Origin: an uncultured Clostridia bacterium
Lineage (GTDB): Bacteria; Bacillota; Clostridia; UBA1381
Direction of reading: 5' to 3'
DNA: 64,000 nucleotides
Assembly: GCA_947631235.1 (NCBI GenBank)
Contig: CANRKO010000001.1
Span: forward strand, 62,001-126,000
Shown here: positions 47,539 to 58,360 of the stretch, piece by piece
Numbering within the stretch: the stretch's first letter is position 1
Layout: each line of letters opens with the position of its first letter
Program-made: the position numbers and the translations under genes
The notes under the pieces: generated by a model
Databases searched by the model: none
Seen by the model: the letters and a program-made list of their open reading frames with translations, nothing else
What the model was told of the DNA's origin: nothing

Positions 47539-48717
47539 ATGAATACGGCATTGCTCATAAAAAAGACGGCGCGCTACGCCTGCTGCGCCGTAAAATACGC
47601 CGCCGCGCTCATATGTGCGCCGTTTGTCAGAAACAATGAAAAGTACCGCGATCTGTGGCTTATCGCGGAGCGCGGCGTTGACGCGCGCGACAACGGCTAC
47701 TACTTCTTTAAGTACGTGACGCAGCGTCATCCCGAAATAAACGCGTCTTACGTAATAAGCAAGTCCTCGCCCGACGCGCCGCGTGTGAAGGCGCTCGGCA
47801 ATGTGATACGGTACGGCTCTTTCGCACATTTTCTCGCGCTTGTAATATCGGACGTGAAGATAAGCACGCACATAATGGGCTACACGCCTTACATCGACTT
47901 TTTTGTCCGCGCCGACAGAATGGGGCTTGTGAAGGGCAAAAAGATATTCCTCCAGCACGGCATTATAAAGGACAATTTGACGTTCCTTTACGCCGACAAC
48001 GTGAGCGTTGACCTTTTCGTCTGCTCCGCAAAGCCGGAGTACGAGTACGTGCGCGGCAACTACGGCTACAAGGACGGCGTGGTACGGCTTTTGGGACTGT
48101 GCCGCTACGACGACCTGTACAAAATAGAAAAGCCGTCGAAGAAAATTCTCATAATGCCGACGTGGCGGTACGATTTGCGCAAGGCGGACAAAAAGCAGTT
48201 TGAGAAAAGCGAGTATTTCAGGACGTATTCGAGCCTATTAAAAAGCGAACGGTTTAACGCAATGCTTGAAAAATACGGATACGAGGCTCTTTTTTACCCG
48301 CACATGGAGATGCAGAAATTCATAGACTGTTTTGAGGGTACGGACAGGGTAAAGATAATATCCTTCCGCGACAGCACCGTTCAAAATCTGCTTATAAATT
48401 CCGACGTTCTCATAACTGACTTTTCAAGCGTGTTTTTCGACTACGCGTACATGGGAAAGCCCATGCTGTTTTACCAGTTTGACGAGGAGAACTTTCGGAA
48501 GAACCATTACGGCGAGGGGTATTTCAATTACGCCGAGGACGCGTTCGGCGACGTTGTAAAGACCGAGGACGCGCTGACAGCGAGACTTAACAAAATACTT
48601 GAAAACGGCGCGGCGACGGAAAAGAAGTACGCGGACAGAATTGACGCGTTTTTCACGCTCCGCGACAAAAATAACTGTGAAAGAAATTTTAACGCGATAA
48701 AGGAAATAACGGGATGA
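47539..48717 (+). CDS. CDP-glycerol glycerophosphotransferase family protein
   Basis: FLQHGIIKD, MPTWRYDLRK, LITDFSSVFFDYAYMGKPMLFYQFD. Confidence 0.9.
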   Translation: MNTALLIKKTARYACCAVKYAAALICAPFVRNNEKYRDLWLIAERGVDARDNGYYFFKYVTQRHPEINASYVISKSSPDAPRVKALGNVIRYGSFAHFLALVISDVKISTHIMGYTPYIDFFVRADRMGLVKGKKIFLQHGIIKDNLTFLYADNVSVDLFVCSAKPEYEYVRGNYGYKDGVVRLLGLCRYDDLYKIEKPSKKILIMPTWRYDLRKADKKQFEKSEYFRTYSSLLKSERFNAMLEKYGYEALFYPHMEMQKFIDCFEGTDRVKIISFRDSTVQNLLINSDVLITDFSSVFFDYAYMGKPMLFYQFDEENFRKNHYGEGYFNYAEDAFGDVVKTEDALTARLNKILENGAATEKKYADRIDAFFTLRDKNNCERNFNAIKEITG

Positions 48718-49721
48718 AAAAGGTAAGCGTAATAATTCCGGTGTACAATATGGAAAACTGCGTCCGTGACGGCGTGGCGTGCGTGACCGGACAGACATAT
48801 CAAAATCTCGAAATCATAATAATAGACGACGGCTCGACCGATAAGACATACTTTAAATGTCTCGCCGCGGCAGACCGCGACAAGCGTATAGCGGTGTTCT
48901 CGAAAAACAACGAGGGCCCCGCCGCCGCGCGTAATCTCGCGCTCCGTAAGGCGACGGGCGACTACGTCTATTTTTTTGACATGGACGATTATATAAAGCC
49001 CGAGACAATAGAGAGGCTTGTCGCTGTGCTTGAAGAAAGCGGCAGCGACCTTGCGGCTTGCGGCTTTGAAATGTTTGACGGTAAGAAGATTACGCGTAAC
49101 ATAGTCAAGGAGGACGGCTACAGCCGCACGGGCAAAGAGGCACGCGCCGATTACGGCGAGCAACTTTTGATGTTTGAGTCACGCGGCATACAGGGCGCGC
49201 CGTGGTACAAGTTGTACAAAATGAGCATAATACGCAGACACGGCATAGAATTTCCTCCCATACGTTACGGCGAGGACGACGTGTTTATAGCGCGTTATAT
49301 AAGCCATGCGGACAGCTTTATTCTTACGGGCGACGTGCTGTGCCGCTACTATATAAACACATGCCGCCGTTTCTGGGATAAGTACCGCTACGATATGTTT
49401 GACACTATAAGGGAGCATACCATGTATATGCTCGACATTGTGTACGAGTGGAACAGAGACAACACCGAGGTTCGCGACATAATTTACCGCGACTATTTCC
49501 AAAAGACGTTTTCGAGCCTTTGCGTACTCTTTAACCCGCACATGAAACTCAAAAAGAAGGCGAGACTGGCGCGTATAAAGGAAATAGCGGACACGTTCGC
49601 GTCGGATGTTCCGACCGACTTTAAATCCCCGCACGTCGTGGCTGAACTTATGCGCGAGCAAGAATACAATAAAATTTACTATCGTATCTTATTGCATGTT
49701 ATAAAACATTGGTTCGACTAA
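48714..49721 (+). CDS. Glycosyltransferase family 2
   Basis: KVSVIIPVYNMENCV, IIIDDGSTDKT, FFDMDDYI. Confidence 0.93.
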   Translation: MKKVSVIIPVYNMENCVRDGVACVTGQTYQNLEIIIIDDGSTDKTYFKCLAAADRDKRIAVFSKNNEGPAAARNLALRKATGDYVYFFDMDDYIKPETIERLVAVLEESGSDLAACGFEMFDGKKITRNIVKEDGYSRTGKEARADYGEQLLMFESRGIQGAPWYKLYKMSIIRRHGIEFPPIRYGEDDVFIARYISHADSFILTGDVLCRYYINTCRRFWDKYRYDMFDTIREHTMYMLDIVYEWNRDNTEVRDIIYRDYFQKTFSSLCVLFNPHMKLKKKARLARIKEIADTFASDVPTDFKSPHVVAELMREQEYNKIYYRILLHVIKHWFD

Positions 49722-49860
49722 ATTTTCTTTTTTGTGACAAAATAACTATTGACTATAAACTTAAAGAGTGATACTATCATATAGTGAAAAGAAATTTACA
49801 AAGGCGCGTCATGTGCCTTTTTTTGGGCGTAACGCCTTATATATCGGGGAGAGATACAAT

Positions 49861-50682
49861 TTGAATCAGAAGGAACGGCTTGAAGAAATACACAAAAGAC
49901 ATGAGGAAATACAAAAAAAGCGCAGGATACGCAATCACAGGATAATTCTCGCCGCCGCCGCAGTCGCGGCATTGGCGCTTTTGATTGTAATAACAGCGGT
50001 AAGCGTCAACGCAATATCAAAGCATATTGCGGAAAAACGCGCCCGCGAGGCGGAAATCGCGGCGCAGGCGACGCCTTCGCCCGAACCCGCAAAAGAAATA
50101 CACATAGATCCGAACGTGATAAGCGAGGATTATTACGGCACTAGCGCGTTTATCGGCAACTCGTTCGCGGACGATTTGTACACGTACGCGCTTGTGCCGA
50201 ACGCCGACTTTTTCGCAAGAACGGGTCTGTCGGTTGACGACGCGCTCGCGGGCGACGGCGACAAGAAACCGATTGTCGGGGAACTCGACAACGGCAAAGA
50301 CTATGACAGAATATTTATGATATTCGGCGAAAACGAACTCGGATGGGTGGACCCCGGCACGTTTAACGATGAGTACGGCGAGCTTATAGACAAGGTCAAG
50401 GAGATTTGCCCCGAAAGCCGTATATATCTTTTGGCGATTACGCCGGTCACAAAGAAGTCGTCGGACGAGAATATCAACGTCACTAACAACGACCGTATAC
50501 GCGAGTATAACGAGATCATCAAAACGCTCGCGTCGGAAAAGAATGCCGTTTACGCGGACGTGTACAGCGCGGTCGCGGACAAGGACGGCAACCTTCCCGT
50601 CGGCGCGGCGACGGACGGCGTGCATTTCGGCAAGGAATATTACGAGAAATGTCTTTTGTACATTCAGAATAATTACGAATAA
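49861..50682 (+). CDS. Membrane-anchored SGNH/GDSL-type hydrolase
   Basis: N-terminal TM, SAFIGNSFADDL, FGENELGW, DGVHFGKEYYEK; TTG start with GGGGAGAG RBS. Confidence 0.7.
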   Translation: MNQKERLEEIHKRHEEIQKKRRIRNHRIILAAAAVAALALLIVITAVSVNAISKHIAEKRAREAEIAAQATPSPEPAKEIHIDPNVISEDYYGTSAFIGNSFADDLYTYALVPNADFFARTGLSVDDALAGDGDKKPIVGELDNGKDYDRIFMIFGENELGWVDPGTFNDEYGELIDKVKEICPESRIYLLAITPVTKKSSDENINVTNNDRIREYNEIIKTLASEKNAVYADVYSAVADKDGNLPVGAATDGVHFGKEYYEKCLLYIQNNYE

Positions 50683-50702
50683 TTTTAACGGAGGACGAAC
50701 AA

Positions 50703-51152
50703 ATGAAAAAAATAATCGCGGCCATCGCCGCATTAACGCTTATGATGTCGCTTGCAGGCTGCGGTCAAAAGGAAGTGGACGCGACAAAGGTCGCGACGGA
50801 ACTTTTAAATAACGCAAGCTTTGCCGAAACGCTTACCGAGGTAAACGAACAGGTTACGAAAAAGCGTCTCGACCTTGACGACGACGAGGTTATTATGTGC
50901 GCGGCGTTCAAGGGTACGAGCGCGGTGGTTGACGAGATTATCGTCATAAAAACAACCGACACCAAGGACGTTGAGGAAAAGCTGTACGAGTACGTTGACT
51001 CGCAGACAGAGCAGTACGAAAACTACCGCCCGAGCGAAGTGCCTAAGCTTGAAGACTCGCTGATAACCGTCGAGGGCGACACCGTTATCTACTGCGCGAG
51101 CGAGGACAGTGTAAAGGCTATGGAGATCATAACCGAAAACACGTCAAAATAA
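50703..51152 (+). CDS. DUF4358-type lipoprotein
   Basis: Lipobox LAGCG; acidic region and EDSVKAMEII C-terminus. Confidence 0.75.
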   Translation: MKKIIAAIAALTLMMSLAGCGQKEVDATKVATELLNNASFAETLTEVNEQVTKKRLDLDDDEVIMCAAFKGTSAVVDEIIVIKTTDTKDVEEKLYEYVDSQTEQYENYRPSEVPKLEDSLITVEGDTVIYCASEDSVKAMEIITENTSK

Positions 51153-51188
51153 TAAACAGGAAAAGAAAAAAGAAAGAGGGGTATAGCG

Positions 51189-52571
51189 TTGTACTTTTCA
51201 AGTCTGATGTTTCTTTTCGTGTTCCTGCCTGTGGTACTGGCAATATATTACATAACACCAAAGCCGTTTCGAAACGGCTTTCTTTTACTTGCAAACCTTA
51301 TTTTCTACGGCTGGGGCGAGCCGGTGTTCATCGTTGTGATGTGCGTGTCGATACTCGTAAACTACGTCTGCGCCGTTATGATAGAAAAGCAGCCGCAGAG
51401 AAAAAAACCATACCTCGCGCTTTCGCTTATAATAAGTCTCGGACTTCTCGCCGTGTTCAAGTACGCGGGATTTGCGTCGGATTTACTCCGCACACTTCCG
51501 CCGTTTGCATGGATGCCGAAAATAAAAATACCGCTGCCTATAGGAATATCGTTCTACACGTTCCAGACGGTTTCATACACGATCGACGTTTACCGAGGCG
51601 ACACAAAAGCGCAGAAAAATTTGGTGTCCCTCGGCACGTACATATCATTTTTCCCGCAGCTTATCGCAGGACCTATAGTGCGTTACCGCGACATAGCGTC
51701 GCAGCTTACGGGAAGGCGCGAAACGCTTTCGGGCTTTGGCGAGGGCGTTAAAATATTCCTCGTCGGACTTGCGAAAAAGGTGCTTATCGCAAATCAGGCG
51801 GGCGTGCTGTGGGAGAGCCTTAAAGGCGCGGACGGAGGAATAATCGCCGCATGGGTCGGCGCGGCGGCGTTCGCGTTCCAGATTTACTTCGACTTTTCCG
51901 GCTACAGCGACATGGCTGTGGGGCTGGGTAAAATGTTCGGCTTTAACTTTATGCGCAACTTCGAGTACCCCTACGTTTCAAAGAGCATAACGGAGTTTTG
52001 GCGCAGGTGGCACATATCGTTAAGCACGTGGTTCCGCGACTACGTTTACATTCCGCTCGGCGGCAACCGACGCGGCACTCCGCGCGTCATATTCAACCTG
52101 TTCGCCGTGTGGTTCCTAACGGGCTTGTGGCACGGCGCGAGCGTCAACTTCATCTTATGGGGGCTTTACTACTTCGTGCTGCTCGTGCTTGAAAAATACG
52201 TGTACGGAAAGTATCTCGAAAAGCTGCCGCAAGCCGTGCGGCACATATACGCGCTCGCGCTGATACTCATCGGCTGGGTGATATTCAGCCTTGACGACAT
52301 GACGGCTGTCACAGCTTATATAGGCAGCATGTTTACGCTCGGCGGCGGCATTATAACGCACGACGCGCTGAGCCGTATAATATCCTATCTGCCGCTTCTT
52401 TTGGCGGCGACCCTCGCGTCACTTCCGACAGCGAAAAATATTTATATGAAAATACGAGATAAAAAAGCCGTCGCCGTATGCGAGGTGATTTTCTGCGCGG
52501 CTGTGCTTTTGCTGTGTACCGCGTCGCTCGTGAACCAATCATACAACCCGTTCCTGTATTTCAGATTTTAA
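51189..52571 (+). CDS. MBOAT family O-acyltransferase (AlgI/DltB-like)
   Basis: FSSLMFLFVFLPVVLAIYY, SITEFWRRWHISLSTWFRDYVYIPLGGNR, GLWHGASVNFILWG. Confidence 0.95.
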   Translation: MYFSSLMFLFVFLPVVLAIYYITPKPFRNGFLLLANLIFYGWGEPVFIVVMCVSILVNYVCAVMIEKQPQRKKPYLALSLIISLGLLAVFKYAGFASDLLRTLPPFAWMPKIKIPLPIGISFYTFQTVSYTIDVYRGDTKAQKNLVSLGTYISFFPQLIAGPIVRYRDIASQLTGRRETLSGFGEGVKIFLVGLAKKVLIANQAGVLWESLKGADGGIIAAWVGAAAFAFQIYFDFSGYSDMAVGLGKMFGFNFMRNFEYPYVSKSITEFWRRWHISLSTWFRDYVYIPLGGNRRGTPRVIFNLFAVWFLTGLWHGASVNFILWGLYYFVLLVLEKYVYGKYLEKLPQAVRHIYALALILIGWVIFSLDDMTAVTAYIGSMFTLGGGIITHDALSRIISYLPLLLAATLASLPTAKNIYMKIRDKKAVAVCEVIFCAAVLLLCTASLVNQSYNPFLYFRF

Positions 52572-52595
52572 GGCGCGGCAAAGAAGGTGATAACC

Positions 52596-53708
52596 ATGAA
52601 AATACGCGACAAAATAATAACGGTTATGTTCTGCGTCTTTATCGGTGCGATGGCAATTCTTACCGCCGCGCTGCCGAAAAAAGCCGTGTCGGAAAACGAA
52701 AAGCGCACGCTTGCGACATTCCCGAAATTCACCGCTCAAAGCGCGCTGTCGGGCAAGTGGGAGAGCGACTTTGAGGGCTATATTTCCGACCACTTTCCCG
52801 CGCGCGAGACGTTCGCGGCGACAGACGCGTACTTCATGCTCGCGACGGGGCGCAACGGCTCGAACGACATATACAAGGGCAAGGACGGCTATCTTTTCAC
52901 CGTTCCCGTCAAGTTCGACAAGGCGCGGCTCGACGATAATATAAGCGCGCTCGTAAGCTTTGCGGCGAAAACGGGTATAGAGACAAAGCTTTTAGCCGTA
53001 CCGACGGCAGGGTATATTATGCCGGAACTCCTGCCCGCAAACCGTCTTACGTACCGCGACGGCGAAATAATATCGTATATTGAAAACATGCTCGCAGGTG
53101 TAGAGTTTATCGACCCGACCGATGAGTTTTTAAGCAAAAAGAATGACGCGCAGCTTTACTACAAAACCGACCACCACTGGACGAGCGAGGGCGCGTACAC
53201 GGCGTACCGATTGTGGGCGCAAAGCGAAGGTGTCGAGCCGCGCGGCGTGTCGGACTACACCGTCACGAAAACCGACGGCTTTTACGGCACGTCCTACTCA
53301 AAATCCGCGCTGTGGCACACAAAACCCGACGTTCTGGAAACGTGGGAGTACCCGTCGGACATGACGGTCACGATCGACGGCGGGGAGGAGAGGAACGGTA
53401 TGTTTTTCCGTGAACACCTCGCGGAAAGCGACAAGTACAGCGTGTACCTCGACGGCAACCACGGCTTTGAAAGCATAGTGAACAACGGAAACCCAAGCGG
53501 CAAAAGGGTGCTTTTGATAAAGGACAGCTACGCACACTGTTTCGCGCCGTTTATGGCTGAAAACTGCTCGCGCATCGACATGGTTGATTTGAGATATTAT
53601 CTCGAAAGCGTGTCAAACCTCGTCTCCAAAAACGGCTATGACGAAATCATCGCGCTCTACGGTTTAAGCAGCCTGTGCGAGTCAAACGATTTATCTGTAC
53701 TTGAATAA
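52596..53708 (+). CDS. DHHW-motif protein (AlgX/AlgJ-like O-acetylation partner)
   Basis: YYKTDHHWTSEGAYTAYRLW, LLIKDSYAHCFAPFMAE. Confidence 0.88.
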   Translation: MKIRDKIITVMFCVFIGAMAILTAALPKKAVSENEKRTLATFPKFTAQSALSGKWESDFEGYISDHFPARETFAATDAYFMLATGRNGSNDIYKGKDGYLFTVPVKFDKARLDDNISALVSFAAKTGIETKLLAVPTAGYIMPELLPANRLTYRDGEIISYIENMLAGVEFIDPTDEFLSKKNDAQLYYKTDHHWTSEGAYTAYRLWAQSEGVEPRGVSDYTVTKTDGFYGTSYSKSALWHTKPDVLETWEYPSDMTVTIDGGEERNGMFFREHLAESDKYSVYLDGNHGFESIVNNGNPSGKRVLLIKDSYAHCFAPFMAENCSRIDMVDLRYYLESVSNLVSKNGYDEIIALYGLSSLCESNDLSVLE

Positions 53709-53742
53709 AAAAACGCCTTCATCATGCAATGAAGGCGTTTTT
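53708..53742. terminator. Terminator between convergent DHHW gene and carB
   Basis: AAAAACGCCTTCATCATGCAATGAAGGCGTTTTT. Confidence 0.9.
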
Positions 53743-53752
53743 ACTTTTTGTT

Positions 53753-56700
53753 TTACTTTATATCCGAAAGCGAAATAACGTCTACCGTTTCAGGCGTGTA
53801 CTGATGGCTCATAACGTCCACCATAGCCTTGACCGTGTCGAGACTCGTCATGATAGAAACGGAACATTCGATTGCGGTACGGCGTATCTTAAAGCCGTCA
53901 CTGTTCGCGTTGCCGCCCTTTTTCGGTATGTCGATGATAAGGTCGATCATACCGCTACGTATAACGTCAAGCACGTTCGGCACGCCCTCGCTTATCTTCT
54001 TCGCGATCTGCACGGGAATGTTGTTTTCTTCGAGCAGCTTAGCAGTACCCGCTGTCGCGACAAACTTACAGCCGAGCCTGTGGAACTGCGCGGCGATGGG
54101 GAGGAAGTCCTCTTTGTCGAGGTCGCGCACCGTCACGAGAATTGTCGAGCCGACCTTCGGTATATTCGTACCGGCGGCGGTAAAGCCCTTGTACATCGCC
54201 TCGTGGAAGTCGCGTCCCACGCCGAGCACCTCGCCCGTCGAACGCATTTCGGGGCCGAGACTTACCTCAACACGCGGCAGCTTTTCGGTGGAGAACACAG
54301 GTACTTTTATCGCGACCGTATTCGTTTTCGGCGCGATACCCGTCGAGTAGCCCATTTCTTTAAGCGTCTTGCCGAGCATTATATTCGTCGCGATGGCGAT
54401 TACCGGCACGTTCGTAACCTTCGTGATATACGGCACGGTACGGCTCGAACGCGGATTTACCTCGATGATGTACAATTCGCCGCGAAACTCGATAAACTGA
54501 ATGTTGATCATGCCGATTACTTTAAGCTCCAGTGCGATACGGTACGTAACGTCCACGATTTTGTCTATAATATTCTGCGGCACGTTCTGCGGCGGATATA
54601 TGGATATCGAGTCGCCGCTGTGAATACCTGCGCGCTCCAGATGCTCCATGATGCCGGGGATAAGTACGTCCGTACCGTCGCATATCGCGTCGACTTCAAG
54701 TTCTCTTCCGCCAAGGTATCTGTCGATAAGCACGGGGTTTTTCTTGTCCTTTTCAAACGCGTCGGTGAGGTAGCGCACGAGGTCGATCTCGTTTCTCGTG
54801 ATTTCCATACCCTGACCGCCGAGTACGTAGGACGGACGCACAAGCAGCGGATATTCAAGCTTGTTCGCCTCTTCGACGCCCTCCTTGACGCTCCATACCG
54901 CCTTGCCCTTCGGACGCTTTATGTCAAGCTTTTCAAGCATCTCGTCGAACTTTTCTCTGTCCTCCGCCTCGTCGATGTACTTCGGCTGCGTGCCGAGTAC
55001 GGGAACGTGCATGTCGGCGAGGAAATTCGCAAGCTTAATAGCCGTCTGACCGCCGAACTGCAGTATTACGCCGTCAGGCTTTTCGAGCAGGATTATATTG
55101 TAAACGTCCTCCTCGGTAAGCGGCTCGAAGTAGAGTTTGTCCGACGTGTCAAAGTCCGTGGAAACGGTTTCGGGGTTGTTGTTTATGATAATCGTCTCAA
55201 CGCCCGCCTTTTCAAGCGACAGTACCGAGTGAACGGAGCAGTAGTCAAACTCTATACCCTGACCTATTCTGATAGGCCCTGAACCGATAACTATTACTTT
55301 CTTTCTGTCGGAGGGAACGGACTCGGTCGTATCGTCGTATGTAGAGTAGTAGTACGGCGAAACAGCCTCAAACTCGCCCGCGCATGTGTCAACCATTTTG
55401 TAGACGGGCGTGATACCGAGCATCGAGCGCAGATTGAATACCTCGTTAGCATGGCAGCCGACAAGTTCCGCTATACCCTTGTCTGAAAAGCCCATTTTCT
55501 TGTACTTTTTGAGCATATCGTAACTGAGGTCGGTCAGCTTGTGCTTTTTAAGTTCCTCCTCCGCGTCAACGATATTCTTTATCTTTTTTAGGAAGAACGG
55601 ATCCATACCCGTTATTTCCGCGAGCTTGTCCATATTGTAATTTCTTCTTATAAGTTCCGCGAGATCGAAAAGTCTCTCGTCGTCGGGAACGATAACGCGC
55701 TGACGCAGTTCAACCGTCGAACGCTCTCTCGACGACTTTCTTTCAAGCGTGTACTGGTTGATTTCGAGCGACCTCACGCCCTTTAAAAGCGACGCTTCGA
55801 GCGTATTCGCAATCGCCATAACCTCGCCCGTAGCCATCATCTTCGTGCCGAGATTTCGTTTTGCGCCGAAGAATTTGTCAAAGGGCCACTTCGGGATTTT
55901 CGTCACAATGTAGTCTATCGCGGGCTCAAAGCACGCGAACGTCTTGCCCGTAACGGCGTTTTTAATCTCGTCAAGGTTGTAGCCGAGCGCGATTTTTGCC
56001 GCTATTTTGGCAATCGGATAACCCGTAGCCTTCGACGCGAGCGCCGACGAACGGCTCACACGCGGGTTAATCTCGATAACGGCGTAGTTAAAGCTGTCAG
56101 GGTCGAGCGCGAACTGCACGTTGCAGCCGCCCTTGATTTCTATGGAGTTGATAATGTCGATAGCCGCCTTGCGGAGCATCTGGTACTCCTTGTCGGCGAG
56201 TGTGAGCGCGGGAGCGACAACTATCGAGTCGCCCGTGTGAACGCCCACGGGGTCTATATTTTCCATTGAGCAGACCGTTATACAGTTACCCGCTCCGTCG
56301 CGCATAACCTCAAATTCGATCTCCTTCCAGCCCTTTATCGACTTTTCGAGCAATACCTGTCCCACTCTCGACAGCCTTAAACCCTGCGACAAGATAACTT
56401 CAAGCTGCTCGGGCGTTTCCGCGATACCGCCGCCCGTTCCGCCGAGCGTGTACGCCGGACGCACGATAACGGGGTAGCCTATCTGTTTCGCGAACAAAAG
56501 ACCCGATTCAAGGTCGGTGACAATCTCCGACGGCGCGATGGGCTGATTTGTGCGCTCCATAAGACGCTTAAAGCTGTCGCGATCCTCGCCCTCTTTGATT
56601 GAGGGAATGGACGTTCCTATAACCTTCATGCCGTACTTGTCGAACACGCCCTTGTCGTACAGCTCGCACGCGAGGTTAAGACCCGTCTGACCGCCCATAC

Positions 56701-56965
56701 CCGCGATAATTGAGTCGGGACGCTCCTTCTGTATGATTTTTTCCACATATTCTGCCGTCAAAGGCTCGATGTACGTCTGATCGGCCATACCGCGGTCAGT
56801 CATTATCGTGGCGGGGTTGGAGTTTACGAGAACAACGTCTATGCCCTCGTCCTTGATTGCCTGACACGCCTGCGTGCCGGAATAGTCAAACTCCGCCGCC
56901 TGTCCTATTACGATAGGGCCTGAGCCGATTACGAGAACCTTTTTTATACTTTTATCTAATGGCAT
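53753..56965 (-). CDS. carB: Carbamoyl phosphate synthase large subunit
   Basis: 1070 aa; [25 protein letters not shown], duplicated ATP-grasp halves. Confidence 0.97.
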   Translation of the reverse strand: MPLDKSIKKVLVIGSGPIVIGQAAEFDYSGTQACQAIKDEGIDVVLVNSNPATIMTDRGMADQTYIEPLTAEYVEKIIQKERPDSIIAGMGGQTGLNLACELYDKGVFDKYGMKVIGTSIPSIKEGEDRDSFKRLMERTNQPIAPSEIVTDLESGLLFAKQIGYPVIVRPAYTLGGTGGGIAETPEQLEVILSQGLRLSRVGQVLLEKSIKGWKEIEFEVMRDGAGNCITVCSMENIDPVGVHTGDSIVVAPALTLADKEYQMLRKAAIDIINSIEIKGGCNVQFALDPDSFNYAVIEINPRVSRSSALASKATGYPIAKIAAKIALGYNLDEIKNAVTGKTFACFEPAIDYIVTKIPKWPFDKFFGAKRNLGTKMMATGEVMAIANTLEASLLKGVRSLEINQYTLERKSSRERSTVELRQRVIVPDDERLFDLAELIRRNYNMDKLAEITGMDPFFLKKIKNIVDAEEELKKHKLTDLSYDMLKKYKKMGFSDKGIAELVGCHANEVFNLRSMLGITPVYKMVDTCAGEFEAVSPYYYSTYDDTTESVPSDRKKVIVIGSGPIRIGQGIEFDYCSVHSVLSLEKAGVETIIINNNPETVSTDFDTSDKLYFEPLTEEDVYNIILLEKPDGVILQFGGQTAIKLANFLADMHVPVLGTQPKYIDEAEDREKFDEMLEKLDIKRPKGKAVWSVKEGVEEANKLEYPLLVRPSYVLGGQGMEITRNEIDLVRYLTDAFEKDKKNPVLIDRYLGGRELEVDAICDGTDVLIPGIMEHLERAGIHSGDSISIYPPQNVPQNIIDKIVDVTYRIALELKVIGMINIQFIEFRGELYIIEVNPRSSRTVPYITKVTNVPVIAIATNIMLGKTLKEMGYSTGIAPKTNTVAIKVPVFSTEKLPRVEVSLGPEMRSTGEVLGVGRDFHEAMYKGFTAAGTNIPKVGSTILVTVRDLDKEDFLPIAAQFHRLGCKFVATAGTAKLLEENNIPVQIAKKISEGVPNVLDVIRSGMIDLIIDIPKKGGNANSDGFKIRRTAIECSVSIMTSLDTVKAMVDVMSHQYTPETVDVISLSDIK

Positions 56966-56993
56966 AATAATCCTCCGTTCTTAGATTTGTGGT

Positions 56994-57018
56994 GCGGGCG
57001 GCCGATGACCGCCCCTAC
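56994..57018. repeat. Short palindromic repeat inside the carA-carB intercistronic gap
   Basis: GCGGGCGGCCGATGACCGCCCCTAC; one mismatch to 2745-2769. Confidence 0.75.
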
Positions 57019-57020
57019 AA

Positions 57021-58070
57021 TTATATTTCCTTTAGAAATCTGTCGAATAACCAGCCTGTGTCCAAAGGCCCGGGCGACGCCTCGGGGTGGAACTGCACGC
57101 TCATGATTGGGAGCGTCTTGTGCCGTATACCCTCGCACGTGCCGTCGTTCACGTTCACGAACGTTTCCTCGACCTCGTCGGGATAGTCGGAAACGATGTA
57201 GTTGTGGTTCTGGCTCGTGATGTAGACGTTGCCGGTCTTTAAATCCTTTACGGGGTGGTTGCCGCCGTGGTGACCGAACTTCAGCTTTTTCGTCCTGCAT
57301 CCGAGCGCGAGACCGATAATCTGGTGTCCCATGCAAATGCCGCATATCGGATACTTGCCGATAAGCGCCTTAACCGTATCGACCGTGCCGGGCGCGTCAA
57401 GCGGGTTGCCCGGACCGTTCGAGAGGAATATCATGTCGGGCTTTACCGCGTCGATCTTATCCGCGCTCACATCGGCGGGGAACACGGTAAGGCGGCAGTC
57501 GCGCGCCGCTAAATCCCTTACGATACCCTGTTTCGCGCCCATGTCTATAAACGCGATATGCGTTCTGCCTGTGTCGTTCACCGTGTAAATACCGTCCGCC
57601 GTCGTCTGCATGATAACCTTCGAGTTATCCATCGAGTCCATCAGGATTTTTATATCGTTATCCGACGGGTCGCCCTTCATAATAACGCCCTTCATAACAC
57701 CGACGTCGCGCAGTATACGCGTGAGCGCGCGCGTGTCTACGCCTTCGAGACCGACAACGCCCTGCTGACGCAGAAAGTCGTCAAGGTTCATCTCGTTTCT
57801 GAAATTTGATGGGAAGTCGCACTTTTCGCGCACCACGAACGCTTTAAGGTTCGTATGCTTAGCCTCCATATCCTCAAAGTTAATGCCGTAATTTCCTATG
57901 AGCGGGAATGTCATTGTGACGATCTGCCCCGCGAACGACGGGTCGGTAAGCGTTTCCTGATAGCCTGTCATACCCGTGGTAAACACGACCTCGCCGACGA
58001 TATTTGCGTCCGCGCCGAAAAGCTCGCCGACAAACCTCGCGCCGTTTTCCAAAATAAGCTGTCCTTTCAT
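57021..58070 (-). CDS. carA: Carbamoyl phosphate synthase small subunit
   Basis: MKGQLILENGARFVGELFGA, GICMGHQIIGLALG; start moved to the ATG after AAGGAG. Confidence 0.96.
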   Translation of the reverse strand: MKGQLILENGARFVGELFGADANIVGEVVFTTGMTGYQETLTDPSFAGQIVTMTFPLIGNYGINFEDMEAKHTNLKAFVVREKCDFPSNFRNEMNLDDFLRQQGVVGLEGVDTRALTRILRDVGVMKGVIMKGDPSDNDIKILMDSMDNSKVIMQTTADGIYTVNDTGRTHIAFIDMGAKQGIVRDLAARDCRLTVFPADVSADKIDAVKPDMIFLSNGPGNPLDAPGTVDTVKALIGKYPICGICMGHQIIGLALGCRTKKLKFGHHGGNHPVKDLKTGNVYITSQNHNYIVSDYPDEVEETFVNVNDGTCEGIRHKTLPIMSVQFHPEASPGPLDTGWLFDRFLKEI

Positions 58071-58101
58071 AAACTCAAACTCCTTCTCACATAATGCTTG
58101 C

Positions 58102-58133
58102 AAAAAAAATGACAATGAATAAATCCATTGTCA
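58102..58133 (-). terminator. Intrinsic terminator in the carAB leader (candidate attenuator)
   Basis: Minus strand TGACAATG GATTTATT CATTGTCA TTTTTTTT, ending about 30 nt before carA. Confidence 0.85.
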
Positions 58134-58223
58134 ATCATTTTTAAAAATAAAAACAGAAATAAAGGGGGAATTGTAAAGCCCGTCGCGCATATATATTAAG
58201 TTTTTCCTAACAGCGTGCGGCAT
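58131..58223 (-). CDS. Candidate carAB leader peptide
   Basis: 30 aa MPHAVRKNLIYMRDGLYNSPFISVFIFKND preceded by AAAGGAGAG; its stop lies in the 5' arm of the terminator. A nested alternative ORF is MHHAARC (58230-58207). Confidence 0.5.
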   Translation of the reverse strand: MPHAVRKNLIYMRDGLYNSPFISVFIFKND

Positions 58224-58255
58224 GATGCATTTCTCTCCTTTACTCACTTCAATAT

Positions 58256-58284
58256 ATTTTACCACCGCGCAAATAATTTGTCAA
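58256..58284 (-). promoter_or_regulatory. carAB promoter
   Basis: Minus strand TTGACA (58284-58279), 17-bp spacer, TAAAAT (58261-58256). Confidence 0.8.
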
Positions 58285-58360
58285 TATATTGTAGCAAATT
58301 TGTCATTTTTTTATAAAAAACGGAACGCTCCGTGTGAACGTTCCGTTTAATGTTTAATAT

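Noticed and set aside
53729-55282. 517-aa plus-strand ORF
   Set aside because: Antisense to carB, whose whole length is well supported; composition-driven shadow ORF.
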